From NCBI RefSeq assembly GCF_001279585.1, contig NZ_LGEC01000068.1:38057-102056 (forward strand): 64,000 nucleotides of DNA. Direction: 5' to 3'. The position numbers were made by a program, and so were the translations under genes. The first letter of the stretch is position 1, and each line of letters begins with the position of its first letter. This DNA is from Nocardiopsis sp. NRRL B-16309. Lineage in GTDB: Bacteria > Actinomycetota > Actinomycetes > Streptosporangiales > Streptosporangiaceae. This document shows, in pieces, positions 36,526 to 44,602 of the stretch. The notes beneath the pieces were generated by a model that worked only from the letters and a program-made list of their open reading frames with translations, searched no databases and was not told the DNA's origin.

Positions 36526-37791
36526 CTACTCCGGGGGAAACAGGGTCACCTGGGTGATGGTGCGCCCGTTGGCCTGGTCGACCCTGGCCCGCCACGAGTC
36601 GAGTTCCACCTCTTCCCCGGCCTCCTGGGGGATGTGGCCCAGGACGGCGATGATCAGACCGGCGATGGTGACGTAGTCGCCCTCGGGAACGTCGCTGAGG
36701 TGGACGTCGATGTCGGGCAGGTCGTGCACCGGGTAGGTCCCGGGCAGGGTGAGCGATCCGTCCTCGTTGTGGGACACGGTACGGACGTCGGAGTCGGTCT
36801 CGTCGTAGATCTCGCCGACGATCTCCTCCAGCAGGTCCTCCAGGCTCACGATCCCGTCGACCCCGCCCATCTCGTTGACGACCACGCCCAGCTGCTGGTG
36901 TTCGGCGATCATGCGGCGCAGCGCGAGCGACACGACCAGGGAGTCGGGCAGGAGCAGCGGTTCGCGGGCGAGTTCCCGGGTGCTGCCCTCACCACGGACC
37001 AGATCGGACCAGTGCACGACGCCGAGCACGTCGTCGAGGTCGTCGTCGTCCACCACCGGCGCCCGCGAGTGGCCCTGCTCGGCGAGCATCTGCGCCGCCT
37101 GGTCCGCGGGTGTGCGGGAGGGGATGGTGAAGACCTCGCCGCGGGGGACGACGACCTGGCGCAGGCGCCGGTCGTCGATCTCGAAGGCTCCGGAGATGAT
37201 GGTGCGCTGCTCGCGGGTCATGCCCCGCTGGGTGGCGAGCATGTCGCGCAGCTCCTCCTCGCTGATCTCCTCCTTGGCCGCGGAGGGGTCGCCGCCCGTC
37301 AGGCGCACCACCAGGTTGGTCGAGATGCTCAGCAGCCACACCACGGGGCGGGAGAGCGTCGCGAGCAGGTTCAGCGGCCGGGAGACCATCACCGCCCAGG
37401 TCTCGGCCCGCTGCATGGCGATGCGCTTGGGCGCCAACTCGCCGAAGACCAGTGTGACGAAGGTCAGGACCACGGTGACCAGGACGATCGACACGGGGGC
37501 GGCGGCGGAGCCGAGGAAGCTCATCGGTCCGACGAGCGGTTGGGCCAGGGAGACGGCGGCGGTGGCTGAGGCGAGGAAGCCCGCGAGGGTGATCCCGATC
37601 TGGATGGTGGCCAGGAAGCGGTTGGGGTCCTGCGCCAGACGAGCCACCGCCCGACCGCCCGGTCCGCGTGCGGCGAGCTGCTTGATCTGCCCTTCCCTGA
37701 GAGTGATCAGGGCGATCTCGCTGCCCGCGAACAGGGCGTTGACGAGAACGAGGACGAAGACGAGGCCGAGCTGAACCCCGTAGCTTTCCAT
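36526..37791 (-). CDS. CNNM/CorC-type hemolysin family protein (CBS domains)
   Basis: A 421-residue membrane protein. A DUF21/CNNM domain with three to four helices covers residues 1-190 (LFAGSEIALITLREGQIKQL at the start). Two CBS domains follow (about 205-325, with VVPRGEVFTIP and LGVVVNEMGGVDGIVSLEDL) and a C-terminal CorC_HlyC domain with LPDIDVHLSDVPEGDYVTIA and a late G-x-I-P-Q-E-A-G-E. Family members take part in magnesium or cobalt efflux or homeostasis. ATG 37791. It stands alone between two convergent/parallel genes. Confidence 0.88.
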   Translation of the reverse strand: MESYGVQLGLVFVLVLVNALFAGSEIALITLREGQIKQLAARGPGGRAVARLAQDPNRFLATIQIGITLAGFLASATAAVSLAQPLVGPMSFLGSAAAPVSIVLVTVVLTFVTLVFGELAPKRIAMQRAETWAVMVSRPLNLLATLSRPVVWLLSISTNLVVRLTGGDPSAAKEEISEEELRDMLATQRGMTREQRTIISGAFEIDDRRLRQVVVPRGEVFTIPSRTPADQAAQMLAEQGHSRAPVVDDDDLDDVLGVVHWSDLVRGEGSTRELAREPLLLPDSLVVSLALRRMIAEHQQLGVVVNEMGGVDGIVSLEDLLEEIVGEIYDETDSDVRTVSHNEDGSLTLPGTYPVHDLPDIDVHLSDVPEGDYVTIAGLIIAVLGHIPQEAGEEVELDSWRARVDQANGRTITQVTLFPPE

Positions 37792-38006
37792 AACTGCTGC
37801 CGTCTTTCGATGCTGGAGTGGTCGTGGGCGACCCCGGTGCGGGCCGTGACACCAGAGCCTCCCACAGTCCCGCCCCAGGTGGCGTTCACGGGTGCCCGAC
37901 GGCGCCGGGCGCGCCTCGTGGCGCGGGCTCCGGGCTCAGGGGAGGCCGTGCGGCCGGTCCGGCGCGTGGACCTCCGTGCCTGTCGCGGCCGGCCCCGCTC
38001 CGGTGG

Positions 38007-38951
38007 TCATTCCTGGTCGGCGGAGTCCGCCTCGCGGACGCTGTGGTGCGGAATGACGGCGACGGGGACGCGGGCCCGGTGGAGCACGCTCTGGCTCACC
38101 GATCCGAGGAAGAGGCCGCGCAGGCCGCCCCGGCCACGGGAGCCGAGCACCACCAGGTCGGCTTCGGCGCCCTCGGTCAGCAGTGCGTCGGCCGGGTGCT
38201 GCCGTGTACAGACGACGCTGACGTCGACGTTGTCGGCGGTGTCCGCTCCGACCTGCTCGATCATGTCCGTGACCAGGCCCTTCGACAGGTGTTCCGGCCA
38301 CCGGTCCGGTGCCTGTCCGCTCATGGTGACCAGGGACTGCGAGGCGAAGGGAGTGGGCGTCTCCATGCTGTTCACCACCACCAGCGAGGCGCCCGCGCCT
38401 CCGGAGGCCTGTTCCAGGGCGAACGCCAGTGCCCGCTGGGAGCACTCGGAGCCGTCCACGCCCACCACGATCCGCCGCGGCTCGGCGCGGGCACCGGCGT
38501 CGGACGTGCCGTGGACCACGACCACCGGGCAGGCGGCCCGAGCGGCCAGTCGCACGCTCGTCGATCCGAGGAAGGCGGAGCCCAGGGCGCCCAGCCCGCG
38601 CGAACCGACGACGATCACGTCCGCCGGTCCGGACCTGCGCATCAGCGCGACCGCGGGTTTCTCCAAGGCCAGGCTCGTCTCGACCTGATCGGTCAGCCGA
38701 TGCGTACGCACGTGTTCGGCCGCGTCGGCGAGCACCAGCTCGCCGTGCGCGACCGCCGCGTCGGACGGGGCCAGGCGCAGGACCTCGGTGTCGCCCGCTC
38801 GCGCCAGCGGCACGGACAGCGCGTACACCACGACCAGGGGCACGGCGCGCCGGTCGGCCTCCGCCGCTGCCCAGACCAGCGCCTCGTGTGCTGTGGATGA
38901 CCCGTCGACCCCCACCAGCACCTTCGGCGGGTCGGGCGCGTCCTCGCCCAT
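38007..38951 (-). CDS. Universal stress protein, tandem UspA domains
   Basis: A 314-residue protein of two UspA domains. Domain 1 starts VLVGVDGSSTAHEALVWAAA and ends with the ATP-binding motif VVGSRGLGALGSAFLGSTS. Domain 2 starts RIVVGVDGSECSQRALAFAL and ends VLGSRGRGGLRGLFLGSVSQ. Both G-x2-G-x9-G-S/T motifs are intact, so ATP binding is expected. Such tandem proteins are part of actinobacterial dormancy and stress responses. ATG 38951 has GAGGAG upstream. Confidence 0.92.
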   Translation of the reverse strand: MGEDAPDPPKVLVGVDGSSTAHEALVWAAAEADRRAVPLVVVYALSVPLARAGDTEVLRLAPSDAAVAHGELVLADAAEHVRTHRLTDQVETSLALEKPAVALMRRSGPADVIVVGSRGLGALGSAFLGSTSVRLAARAACPVVVVHGTSDAGARAEPRRIVVGVDGSECSQRALAFALEQASGGAGASLVVVNSMETPTPFASQSLVTMSGQAPDRWPEHLSKGLVTDMIEQVGADTADNVDVSVVCTRQHPADALLTEGAEADLVVLGSRGRGGLRGLFLGSVSQSVLHRARVPVAVIPHHSVREADSADQE

Positions 38952-39080
38952 CGCGGCTCCTCGGGGCGCTGAATCCTGTGCCTTACTCCTGGTCTTCCGT
39001 GTAGCCGCCGGGCTAAACCCGGTACGCGGCGACCAGGCGGCTCACGGCCGGCCCGAGAAGGCCGTGGGCCCGGGGGCGGC

Positions 39081-39743
39081 TCAGCCCTGCGGGGCGGGCG
39101 CGGGGGCGCCTTCGGAGGCCTGCACGAGGACGAAGCCCTGGCCCTCGAAGGAGAGCTGGACCGCCTCGCCACTGCCGCGGCCGACGAGCGCCCCGGCCTT
39201 CATGGTCCGCCGCACACCGGCGCGCAGTGAGCCGGACCAGGCGACCGCGGCGTCGGTGTCGACGAAGGTCGGCTGGTCGACGTTGAGCAGCACCGGCGAA
39301 CCGTGGCAGGCGACCGCCACGCGTCCCCGCCCGCTGAAGACCGTGTTGAACAGGCCTCCCGACATCATCCCGGCGCCTTCGACCCGCCGGATGTCCCAGG
39401 TCAGACCGGTCTCGAAGGCGAGCACGTTGGCGCCGTTGACGGTGAGGGCGTCCTCCTCCAGGTCGATCAGGTGGATGTCCCAGGCGTCCTTGGCCAGGAA
39501 CACGTCGCCGCGGCCGGTGACGCGCATCAGCGGCAGGCCCTCGCCGCTGAAGGACTTCTTGAGGAACCGGCCGATGCCGCCCGCGCCCTCGTAGGAGAAG
39601 TCGATCTCGCCCTGGTAGGCGACCATCGATCCCTGGCGGGCGAGCACCTCGCCGTCGAGGCCCACGCGGAGCATCTTGTCGTTCTGGAGGGTCATGCCGG
39701 GCCGGCTGTTCTCGCGGGCCCGGTCGAAGAGTTCGCTGCGCAT
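39081..39743 (-). CDS. AIM24 family protein
   Basis: A 220-residue beta-rich protein of the AIM24/TIGR00266 family, related to the TRAP-like fold. Typical segments are MLRVGLDGEVLARQGSMVAY, IGRFLKKSFSGEGLPLMRVT and the Gly-rich GMMSGGLFNTVFSGRGRVAV. In yeast the relative is a mitochondrial protein; the bacterial function is unknown. ATG 39743 is chosen over an in-frame start 24 codons upstream, which would add a Cys/Arg-rich stretch not typical for the family. Confidence 0.8.
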   Translation of the reverse strand: MRSELFDRARENSRPGMTLQNDKMLRVGLDGEVLARQGSMVAYQGEIDFSYEGAGGIGRFLKKSFSGEGLPLMRVTGRGDVFLAKDAWDIHLIDLEEDALTVNGANVLAFETGLTWDIRRVEGAGMMSGGLFNTVFSGRGRVAVACHGSPVLLNVDQPTFVDTDAAVAWSGSLRAGVRRTMKAGALVGRGSGEAVQLSFEGQGFVLVQASEGAPAPAPQG

Positions 39744-39893
39744 GCACCGATCCTGCCGTTTCCGGGTGGTCGGTGGCACGCGACTCGCCGGACAAGTCAG
39801 GCGATAGGCTTCCAATCCGGTCGCCCTGCCGCCCGCACGGCGGGCCGGGGCTCCGGGGCCCGACCCGCCGCGTGCCGCCGGTTCCCGCTCCGG

Positions 39894-40955
39894 TCACGGG
39901 CCTTCGAGCTCGTCGAGCCGGACCGGGCGTGCGGTCGTGACCGAACGGACGGCGGCGAGGGCGACGGCCAGGGCGGCGCGCGCGTCCGCGCCGCCGACGG
40001 CCGCGGCCCGGCCGGCGCGAACGCTGTCGGTGAAGTCCCTCAGCTCGGCCACGTAGGCGTCGTGGAAGAGGTCCTGGTCGTAGGTGACGCAGTCGGCGCG
40101 GATCCCGTCGGGGCCGTAGGAGGTCAGATGGGTGCGGCGCGCGTCGCCCATCGTCACCATGCCGCCCGAGCCGAAGACCTCGCCGCGGACGTCGTAGCCG
40201 TAGACGGCCTGGAAGCTGGCCTCGGCGGTCGCCAGGGCCCCGTTGTCGAACCGGATGGTGACCACCGCGGTGTCGAGCAGTCCGCGGTCCCGGAAGTCCG
40301 GGCGGACCAGCGCGTCGGCCATGGCGGAGACCTCGACCGGCTCGGCCCCCGGATTGAGGAAGCGCAGGGTGTCGAAGTCGTGGATGAGCGTCTCCAGGAA
40401 GATCGTCCACGGCGGGATCCGGGCCGGGTCGGCCAGCCGCGGGTCCCGGGTGAGCGAGCGCAGGATCTGCGGCGTGCCGACCGCCCCTGCGTCGATCCGG
40501 TCGCGGGCCGCGCGAAAGCCCGCGTCGAAGCGCCGGTTGAAGCCGACCTGGAGCTGCACACCCGCCTCCCGGGCGGCACCGATGGCGCGGTCCGCGTCGG
40601 CGAGGGTGAGCGCCATCGGCTTCTCGCAGTAGACCGGTGTGCCCGCGCGGGCGGCGGCCACGACCAGGTCGGCGTGGGTTCGCGCGGGGGAGGCGATCAC
40701 GACCGCGTCGATGCCCGGGTCGGCGAGGAGCCGGTCGATGTCGGTCAGGGCCGTGGGGCAGCCGAGATCGTCGGCCAGGGCGCGGGCCGTCCCCGGAGTG
40801 GGGTCGGCGACGGCGGCGAGCCGGACCCCGGGCAGGCGCTGGGCGAGCGTGCGGGCGTGGAAGGCGCCCATCCGTCCGGCGCCCACGAGGCCGACGGCCA
40901 GGGGAGGCGCGGTGGTGGACGCGACCGCGCCGTGGCCGGTGTCGTGGGGACTCAT
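39894..40955 (-). CDS. Gfo/Idh/MocA family oxidoreductase (inositol dehydrogenase-like)
   Basis: A 353-residue NAD(P)-dependent dehydrogenase. The Rossmann motif GLVGAGRMGAFHA is at about residue 22, the family motif E-K-P in YCEKPMALTLADADR near 110, and the catalytic His/Asp region in ETLIHDFDTLRFL near 190. It likely oxidises a polyol or sugar such as inositol. It lies 55 bases downstream of a TIM-barrel isomerase gene on the same strand and near a LacI regulator, forming a small sugar or polyol module. ATG 40955. Confidence 0.85.
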   Translation of the reverse strand: MSPHDTGHGAVASTTAPPLAVGLVGAGRMGAFHARTLAQRLPGVRLAAVADPTPGTARALADDLGCPTALTDIDRLLADPGIDAVVIASPARTHADLVVAAARAGTPVYCEKPMALTLADADRAIGAAREAGVQLQVGFNRRFDAGFRAARDRIDAGAVGTPQILRSLTRDPRLADPARIPPWTIFLETLIHDFDTLRFLNPGAEPVEVSAMADALVRPDFRDRGLLDTAVVTIRFDNGALATAEASFQAVYGYDVRGEVFGSGGMVTMGDARRTHLTSYGPDGIRADCVTYDQDLFHDAYVAELRDFTDSVRAGRAAAVGGADARAALAVALAAVRSVTTARPVRLDELEGP

Positions 40956-41010
40956 GGCGTTCTCCGTGTGTCGTGGTGATGGTGGTGTCAGTGCGGCCGC
41001 GGGTCCGTGG

Positions 41011-41793
41011 TCACGGGGTGAAGGCGGCCCGGAAGCGTTCCAGTGCGAGCTCTCCGTCGGTCGAGGCCCAGGCCTCCAGGGCGACCGTGCCCTCGTAGCC
41101 GAGGTCGGCGAGTGCGCGGGCGATGGCCGGATAGGCGATCTCCCCCGTTCCGGGCTCCTGGCGGCCGGGGACGTCGGCGACCTGGACCTCGCCGATCAGG
41201 CCCTGGCCGTGCGCCCGGCGCAGGAGTTCGATGAGGTTCCCCCCGCCGATCTGCGCGTGGTAGAGGTCGAGGTTCATCCGCAGCCCCGGGTGGTCGACCG
41301 CCGCGACCAGCGACAGCGTGTCCTCGGCCCTGGCGAAGGGCACGCCGGGGTGGTCCACGGCGGTGTTGAGGTTCTCCAGGGTGAAGGTGACCCCCGCCCG
41401 CGCGCCGAGTTCGGCGAGCCGGGTGAGCGTGCGGTGGGCGGCGATCCACATGGGGCCGGTCGCCGCCCCGTCGACCGGGCGCACCGGCAGGCCCCGGTCG
41501 TCCAGGCCGGTGCCGTGCAGGTTCAGCCGGGGGCAGCCCAGGCGTTCGGCGGCCCGGACGGAATCCTCGGCGGTGAGCAGCAGTTCGGCCGCGCCGTCCG
41601 GATCGGTCAGGGTGCCCCGGATGTAGCCGGTCATCGAGGAGAACACGGCTCCGGTGCGCGCCAGCGCGTCCAGGTCGTGCCGCGTCCAGTCCCAGATCTC
41701 CACCTCGAAGCCGAGGTTGTGGATGCGCCGTGCGCGGTCCTGGACCGGCCGGTCCAAAAACAGCATCTCGGCGCAGGCCGCCAGTGTGCGCAT
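41011..41793 (-). CDS. Sugar phosphate isomerase/epimerase family TIM-barrel protein
   Basis: A 260-residue protein resembling hydroxypyruvate isomerase and inosose isomerase/dehydratase proteins. The metal site is suggested by TFTLENLNTAVDHPGVPF (Glu near 135), NLDLYHAQIGGGN (Asp-x-x-His near 175), VQVADVPGRQEPGTGEI and VALEAWASTDG (Glu near 240). ATG 41793 lies 17 bases from the palindrome at 41810, so its transcription should be shut off by the LacI protein. It is followed by the Gfo/Idh/MocA gene in one operon. Confidence 0.85.
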   Translation of the reverse strand: MRTLAACAEMLFLDRPVQDRARRIHNLGFEVEIWDWTRHDLDALARTGAVFSSMTGYIRGTLTDPDGAAELLLTAEDSVRAAERLGCPRLNLHGTGLDDRGLPVRPVDGAATGPMWIAAHRTLTRLAELGARAGVTFTLENLNTAVDHPGVPFARAEDTLSLVAAVDHPGLRMNLDLYHAQIGGGNLIELLRRAHGQGLIGEVQVADVPGRQEPGTGEIAYPAIARALADLGYEGTVALEAWASTDGELALERFRAAFTP

Positions 41794-41809
41794 CTCTTCC
41801 GCCTTTGCG

Positions 41810-41823
41810 CTAGAACGTTCTAG
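41810..41823. promoter_or_regulatory. LacI-type operator upstream of the isomerase gene
   Basis: CTAGAACGTTCTAG is a perfect 14-bp palindrome with the central A-A-C-G-T-T typical of LacI-family operators, 17 bases before the start of the isomerase operon. A second near-identical copy lies at 41883. Confidence 0.75.
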
Positions 41824-41882
41824 TTACCTGGCGTCAGTAGACCGGCAGCCGCCCGCGGGCGTCAAGGGGTTCCCGGGCAAAA

Positions 41883-41896
41883 CTAGAACGTTATAG
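41883..41896. promoter_or_regulatory. Second LacI-type operator, upstream of the lacI-like gene
   Basis: CTAGAACGTTATAG differs from the perfect palindrome at 41810 by one base. The two sites are 73 bp apart, about seven helical turns, which would allow looping and joint control of both divergent transcripts. Confidence 0.7.
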
Positions 41897-41938
41897 TCGA
41901 GTGACGGGCCTCCGCCGGGAGTGGCCTACGATCATCGG

Positions 41939-41957
41939 GCAGCAGCAGCAGCAGCAG
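41939..41957 (+). repeat. (GCA)6 microsatellite in the leader of the lacI-like gene
   Basis: Six perfect GCA units lie between the operator and the ribosome binding site of the LacI gene. Such runs can change length by slippage; an effect on expression is possible but not shown. Confidence 0.7.
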
Positions 41958-41982
41958 TCGACGCCGACGAGGAGGGCCAGCC

Positions 41983-43014
41983 GTGCCACCGACGACGCCG
42001 GGCCCCCGCGGGAGGCGCCCGACCCTCGCCGACGTCGCGGCGCGCGCCGAGGTGTCCACGGCCCTGGTGTCCATCGTCATGCGCGGGGCCAAGGGCGCGG
42101 GGGAGGCCACACGCGAGCGGGTCCTGCGGGCCGCCCGGGAGATCGGCTACCGTCCGGACACGCGGGCCCGGCTCCTGCGCAGCCACCGGTCCCGCCTGCT
42201 CGGCGTGCAGTTCGGCCTCCAGCAGCCCTTCCACGCCGACCTGGTCGAGGGCCTGTACGCCGTCGCCGAGCCGGCCGGATACCAGCTCGCGCTGAGCGCG
42301 GTGGCCGCCGGACGGGGCGAGGAACGCGCGGCGCAGTCGCTGCTCGACGACCGCTGCGAGGCCCTGATCCTGCTCGGCCCGCAGGCCCCGGCCGCCCGCC
42401 TGGCCGAGCTTTCGGCGGGGCTGCCCGTGGTGTCCGTCGCCCGGAGGCTGAGGCCGGCCGTGGCGGGGGTGGAGGTTGTGCGCACGGCCGACGACGAGGG
42501 GGCGCGCCGGGCGGTGGACCACCTGGTCGGTCTGGGCCACCGCGACATCGTCCACGTCGACGGCGGTCGGGCGCCCGGCGCCGCGGACCGGCGGCGCGGC
42601 TACCGCACGGCCCTGCGCCGCCACGGGCTGGCCGAGCGTGCCCGCGTCGTGGCGGCCGGCACGGGGGAGGAGGACGGGGCCCGCGCGGCTCGCGGGCTCC
42701 TCGCCGACGGCCCGCCGCCCACCGCCGTCCTCGCCTTCAACGACGACTGCGCCTCGGGGATCCTGGACGTCCTCCTCCGGGCCGGCGTGCGGGTGCCGGA
42801 CGAGGTCTCGGTCGTCGGCTTCGACGACAGCCGCCTGGCCCGGCTGGCCCACATCGACCTCACGACGGTCGCCCAGGACGCGGCGCGCCTGGCGGACCTG
42901 GCGGTCGGCCGGGCCATCGCCCGCCTGGAGGGGGAGGAGACACCGGGCGAGACGGTCGTCGCGCCCCGCCTCGTCGTCCGCGGGACCACGGCCCCGCCGC
43001 GCGACGGCTCCTGA
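41983..43014 (+). CDS. LacI family transcriptional regulator
   Basis: A 343-residue repressor. The N-terminal helix-turn-helix and hinge are clear (PTLADVAARAEVSTALVSIV, then RVLRAAREIGYRPD), followed by a periplasmic-binding-protein-like sugar domain with FNDDCASGILDVLLRAGVRV and VVGFDDSRLARLAHIDLTTV. GTG 41983 has GAGGAGGG upstream. Two matching palindromes (41810, 41883) in the divergent gap make it the repressor of the isomerase and dehydrogenase operon and of itself. Confidence 0.92.
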   Translation: MPPTTPGPRGRRPTLADVAARAEVSTALVSIVMRGAKGAGEATRERVLRAAREIGYRPDTRARLLRSHRSRLLGVQFGLQQPFHADLVEGLYAVAEPAGYQLALSAVAAGRGEERAAQSLLDDRCEALILLGPQAPAARLAELSAGLPVVSVARRLRPAVAGVEVVRTADDEGARRAVDHLVGLGHRDIVHVDGGRAPGAADRRRGYRTALRRHGLAERARVVAAGTGEEDGARAARGLLADGPPPTAVLAFNDDCASGILDVLLRAGVRVPDEVSVVGFDDSRLARLAHIDLTTVAQDAARLADLAVGRAIARLEGEETPGETVVAPRLVVRGTTAPPRDGS

Positions 43015-43151
43015 CGGTCGACGAGCGCGGCTCCGCGGGGCGGAGCGTGACCTGTCGGGGCGCCTGGAGAACGCCCTGGCGTTCCTGGACTGACCGGCGC
43101 GGTTCCCGATGAACGCCCGGACCGGGCGGTCCCACGGCGGTGAGCAGCGTG

Positions 43152-43194
43152 TGTATCGGTCCTGTATCCCCTGTGTAGGCGTGCCTCCTAGCGT
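43152..43194 (+). promoter_or_regulatory. Promoter P1 of peptide locus 2 with three 11-bp-spaced repeats
   Basis: TGTATC, TGTATC and TGTAGG start at 43152, 43163 and 43174, exactly 11 bp apart. The last heptamer ends 8 bp before the -10 box TAGCGT (43189-43194). There is no -35 box. The same 43-base layout recurs before the second precursor (43480). The arrangement fits SARP/OmpR-type activator binding. Confidence 0.65.
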
Positions 43195-43267
43195 GGCGGG
43201 CAGCCGCCACACGCGGTGGACGGCTCGGAGCACCGCTCCGCTCACGCAGAGAGACAAGGAACCCGCC

Positions 43268-43438
43268 ATGCTCGGATCGCTCAGCGACCGCCTGCTCTCC
43301 CTCGTCGTCCCCAAGACCGAGGCGAGCGCCGGCTTCTGCTACAAGGAGCGCGCCAACCACGACGGCCGCCTGGTCTGCCGGACCTGCTGCGTCAACACCA
43401 CCTACTCGTGCGGCAACTGGTCGGTGCACTACTGCTGA
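43268..43438 (+). CDS. Six-cysteine secreted peptide precursor A1 (locus 2)
   Basis: A 56-residue precursor. The leader GSLSDRLLSLVVPK matches that of A2 (43652) at most positions and that of locus 1 in its core. An A-S-A site at residues 19-21 precedes the core, giving a predicted mature peptide of 35 residues. The core has Cys at 24, 37, 40, 41, 48 and 56, spacing C-x12-C-x2-CC-x6-C-x7-C. This C-C-CC-C-C order is the framework of inhibitor cystine knot peptides, and the last residue is Cys. The leader is amphipathic, not a Sec signal. ATG 43268 has AAGGAA upstream. It has its own promoter at 43152. Bioactivity is unknown. Confidence 0.75.
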   Translation: MLGSLSDRLLSLVVPKTEASAGFCYKERANHDGRLVCRTCCVNTTYSCGNWSVHYC

Positions 43439-43479
43439 CCGATCTCGACCCCGTGGGAACACCCGTCACGACCTGCGCG

Positions 43480-43522
43480 TGTATCGCGCATGTATCCCAC
43501 ATGTAGCCGCCCTCCCTAGCGT
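43480..43522 (+). promoter_or_regulatory. Promoter P2 of peptide locus 2 with three 11-bp-spaced repeats
   Basis: TGTATC, TGTATC and TGTAGC start at 43480, 43491 and 43502, and the -10 box TAGCGT is at 43517-43522, again 8 bp after the last heptamer. The 43 bases align with promoter P1 without a gap. It would drive precursor A2 and probably the whole downstream operon. Confidence 0.65.
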
Positions 43523-43651
43523 GGCCGACGGCCGCCGGGAGTCACCGGCGGCCGGGTCCGCCACCACCGGCGCGGACCGGACACGGAGTGCCATGGGCCG
43601 TCGGATCGTCCCGGTCGGCCACGGCCTCCCCTGATCGGAAGGGAACCCCCC

Positions 43652-43828
43652 ATGTTCGGCTCACTAGGCGACCGGCTTCTCGCCGCCGTCGTCCCCAAGG
43701 CCAGGGCCACCGCCAATCCGTACTGCTGGTACGAGTACGCCCCCATCACTTCCCCCTGCATCCGTCGCTACTGCTGCGACCCGCCCGGCAGCACCCCGAT
43801 CTCCTGCACGTACTTCCGGCCCTGCTGA
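43652..43828 (+). CDS. Six-cysteine secreted peptide precursor A2 (locus 2)
   Basis: A 58-residue precursor, too short for many gene finders. The leader FGSLGDRLLAAVVPK is nearly the same as in A1, and an A-T-A site lies at the same residues 19-21, giving a 37-residue predicted product. Cys are at 25, 36, 41, 42, 52 and 58 (C-x10-C-x4-CC-x9-C-x5-C), again the C-C-CC-C-C order with a terminal Cys. The core sequence is otherwise different from A1 (Pro- and Tyr-rich), showing a conserved leader and a variable core. ATG 43652 has GGAAGGGAA upstream. MauE follows 51 bases later, so A2 leads the processing operon. Confidence 0.75.
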   Translation: MFGSLGDRLLAAVVPKARATANPYCWYEYAPITSPCIRRYCCDPPGSTPISCTYFRPC

Positions 43829-43879
43829 CCCGTAGCTGAACAGCCCCTGCCCGGGGCCCGTCCCACCGGGGTGCCACCG

Positions 43880-44602
43880 ATGTCCCACGTCCAGATCTCG
43901 TGCCAGGTCCTGCTGGCCCTCGTGTTCTGCGTGTCCGCGGTCAGCAAGGTCCGCGGACGCGCGGCGTTCGACGGTTTCGTGACCGCTGTGCGCCGGCTGG
44001 CCCCCCGGTGGGCGCTTGGGAGCGCTCCCGCATCCCGGCGGCTCGCCGCCGCGCTGGTGGTGGCGGAGGCCGGAACGGTGCCTCTGCTCCTCGTTCCCGG
44101 GTGGTCCTGGGCGGGGCTCGCCAGCGCGGCCCTGCTGCTCGCGGCGTTCAGCGCCGCCGTGGCCAGGGTCCTGCGCGCCGACGAGCGCGTCGCCTGCCGG
44201 TGCTTCGGGGCCTCCGACGTTCCGCTGCGCCCGGTGCACCTGGTCCGCAACCTCGTCCTGCTCGCCACCGCCGTGGCCGGGCTCGTGCCCGCCCTCGCGT
44301 CCGTTCCGCTCCCCGAACCCGGTGCCGTCGCGGCCTCCGCCGCGGTCGGCGCCTTCGGCGGGCTCCTCGTCGTCCTGACCGACGACATCGTGCTCCTGTT
44401 CTCCCCTCTCGTCCCGAGGAGTGCCACCCCCCATGACCGTCTTCGTCGCCGTACTGTCCGTCCTCGTCGGAGCGCTGTGCCTGCTCAACCTCCTGCTCAC
44501 CGTCGGCGTGATCCGGCGGCTGAAGGAGCACACCGCACTCATCGGGGAGCTGCGTTCCTCGGCCTCCGGCGCACCAGTCCAGATCATGCTTCCGGCCGGT
44601 GA
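43880..44602 (+). CDS. MauE/DoxX-type redox membrane protein (locus 2)
   Basis: A 240-residue protein with four to five membrane helices and the MauE motif C-R-C-F-G at about residue 111 (VACRCFGASDVP); the SAVSKVRG segment after helix 1 matches the locus 1 copy. The homologous part ends around residue 180 (LTDDIVLLFSPL). The frame then runs another 60 Arg/Pro-rich residues over the start of the thioredoxin gene, an out-of-frame overlap of 170 bases not seen in locus 1. That suggests loss of the original stop codon. Expected role: passing electrons from the thioredoxin partner during disulfide formation in A1 and A2. Confidence 0.8.
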   Translation: MSHVQISCQVLLALVFCVSAVSKVRGRAAFDGFVTAVRRLAPRWALGSAPASRRLAAALVVAEAGTVPLLLVPGWSWAGLASAALLLAAFSAAVARVLRADERVACRCFGASDVPLRPVHLVRNLVLLATAVAGLVPALASVPLPEPGAVAASAAVGAFGGLLVVLTDDIVLLFSPLVPRSATPHDRLRRRTVRPRRSAVPAQPPAHRRRDPAAEGAHRTHRGAAFLGLRRTSPDHASGR

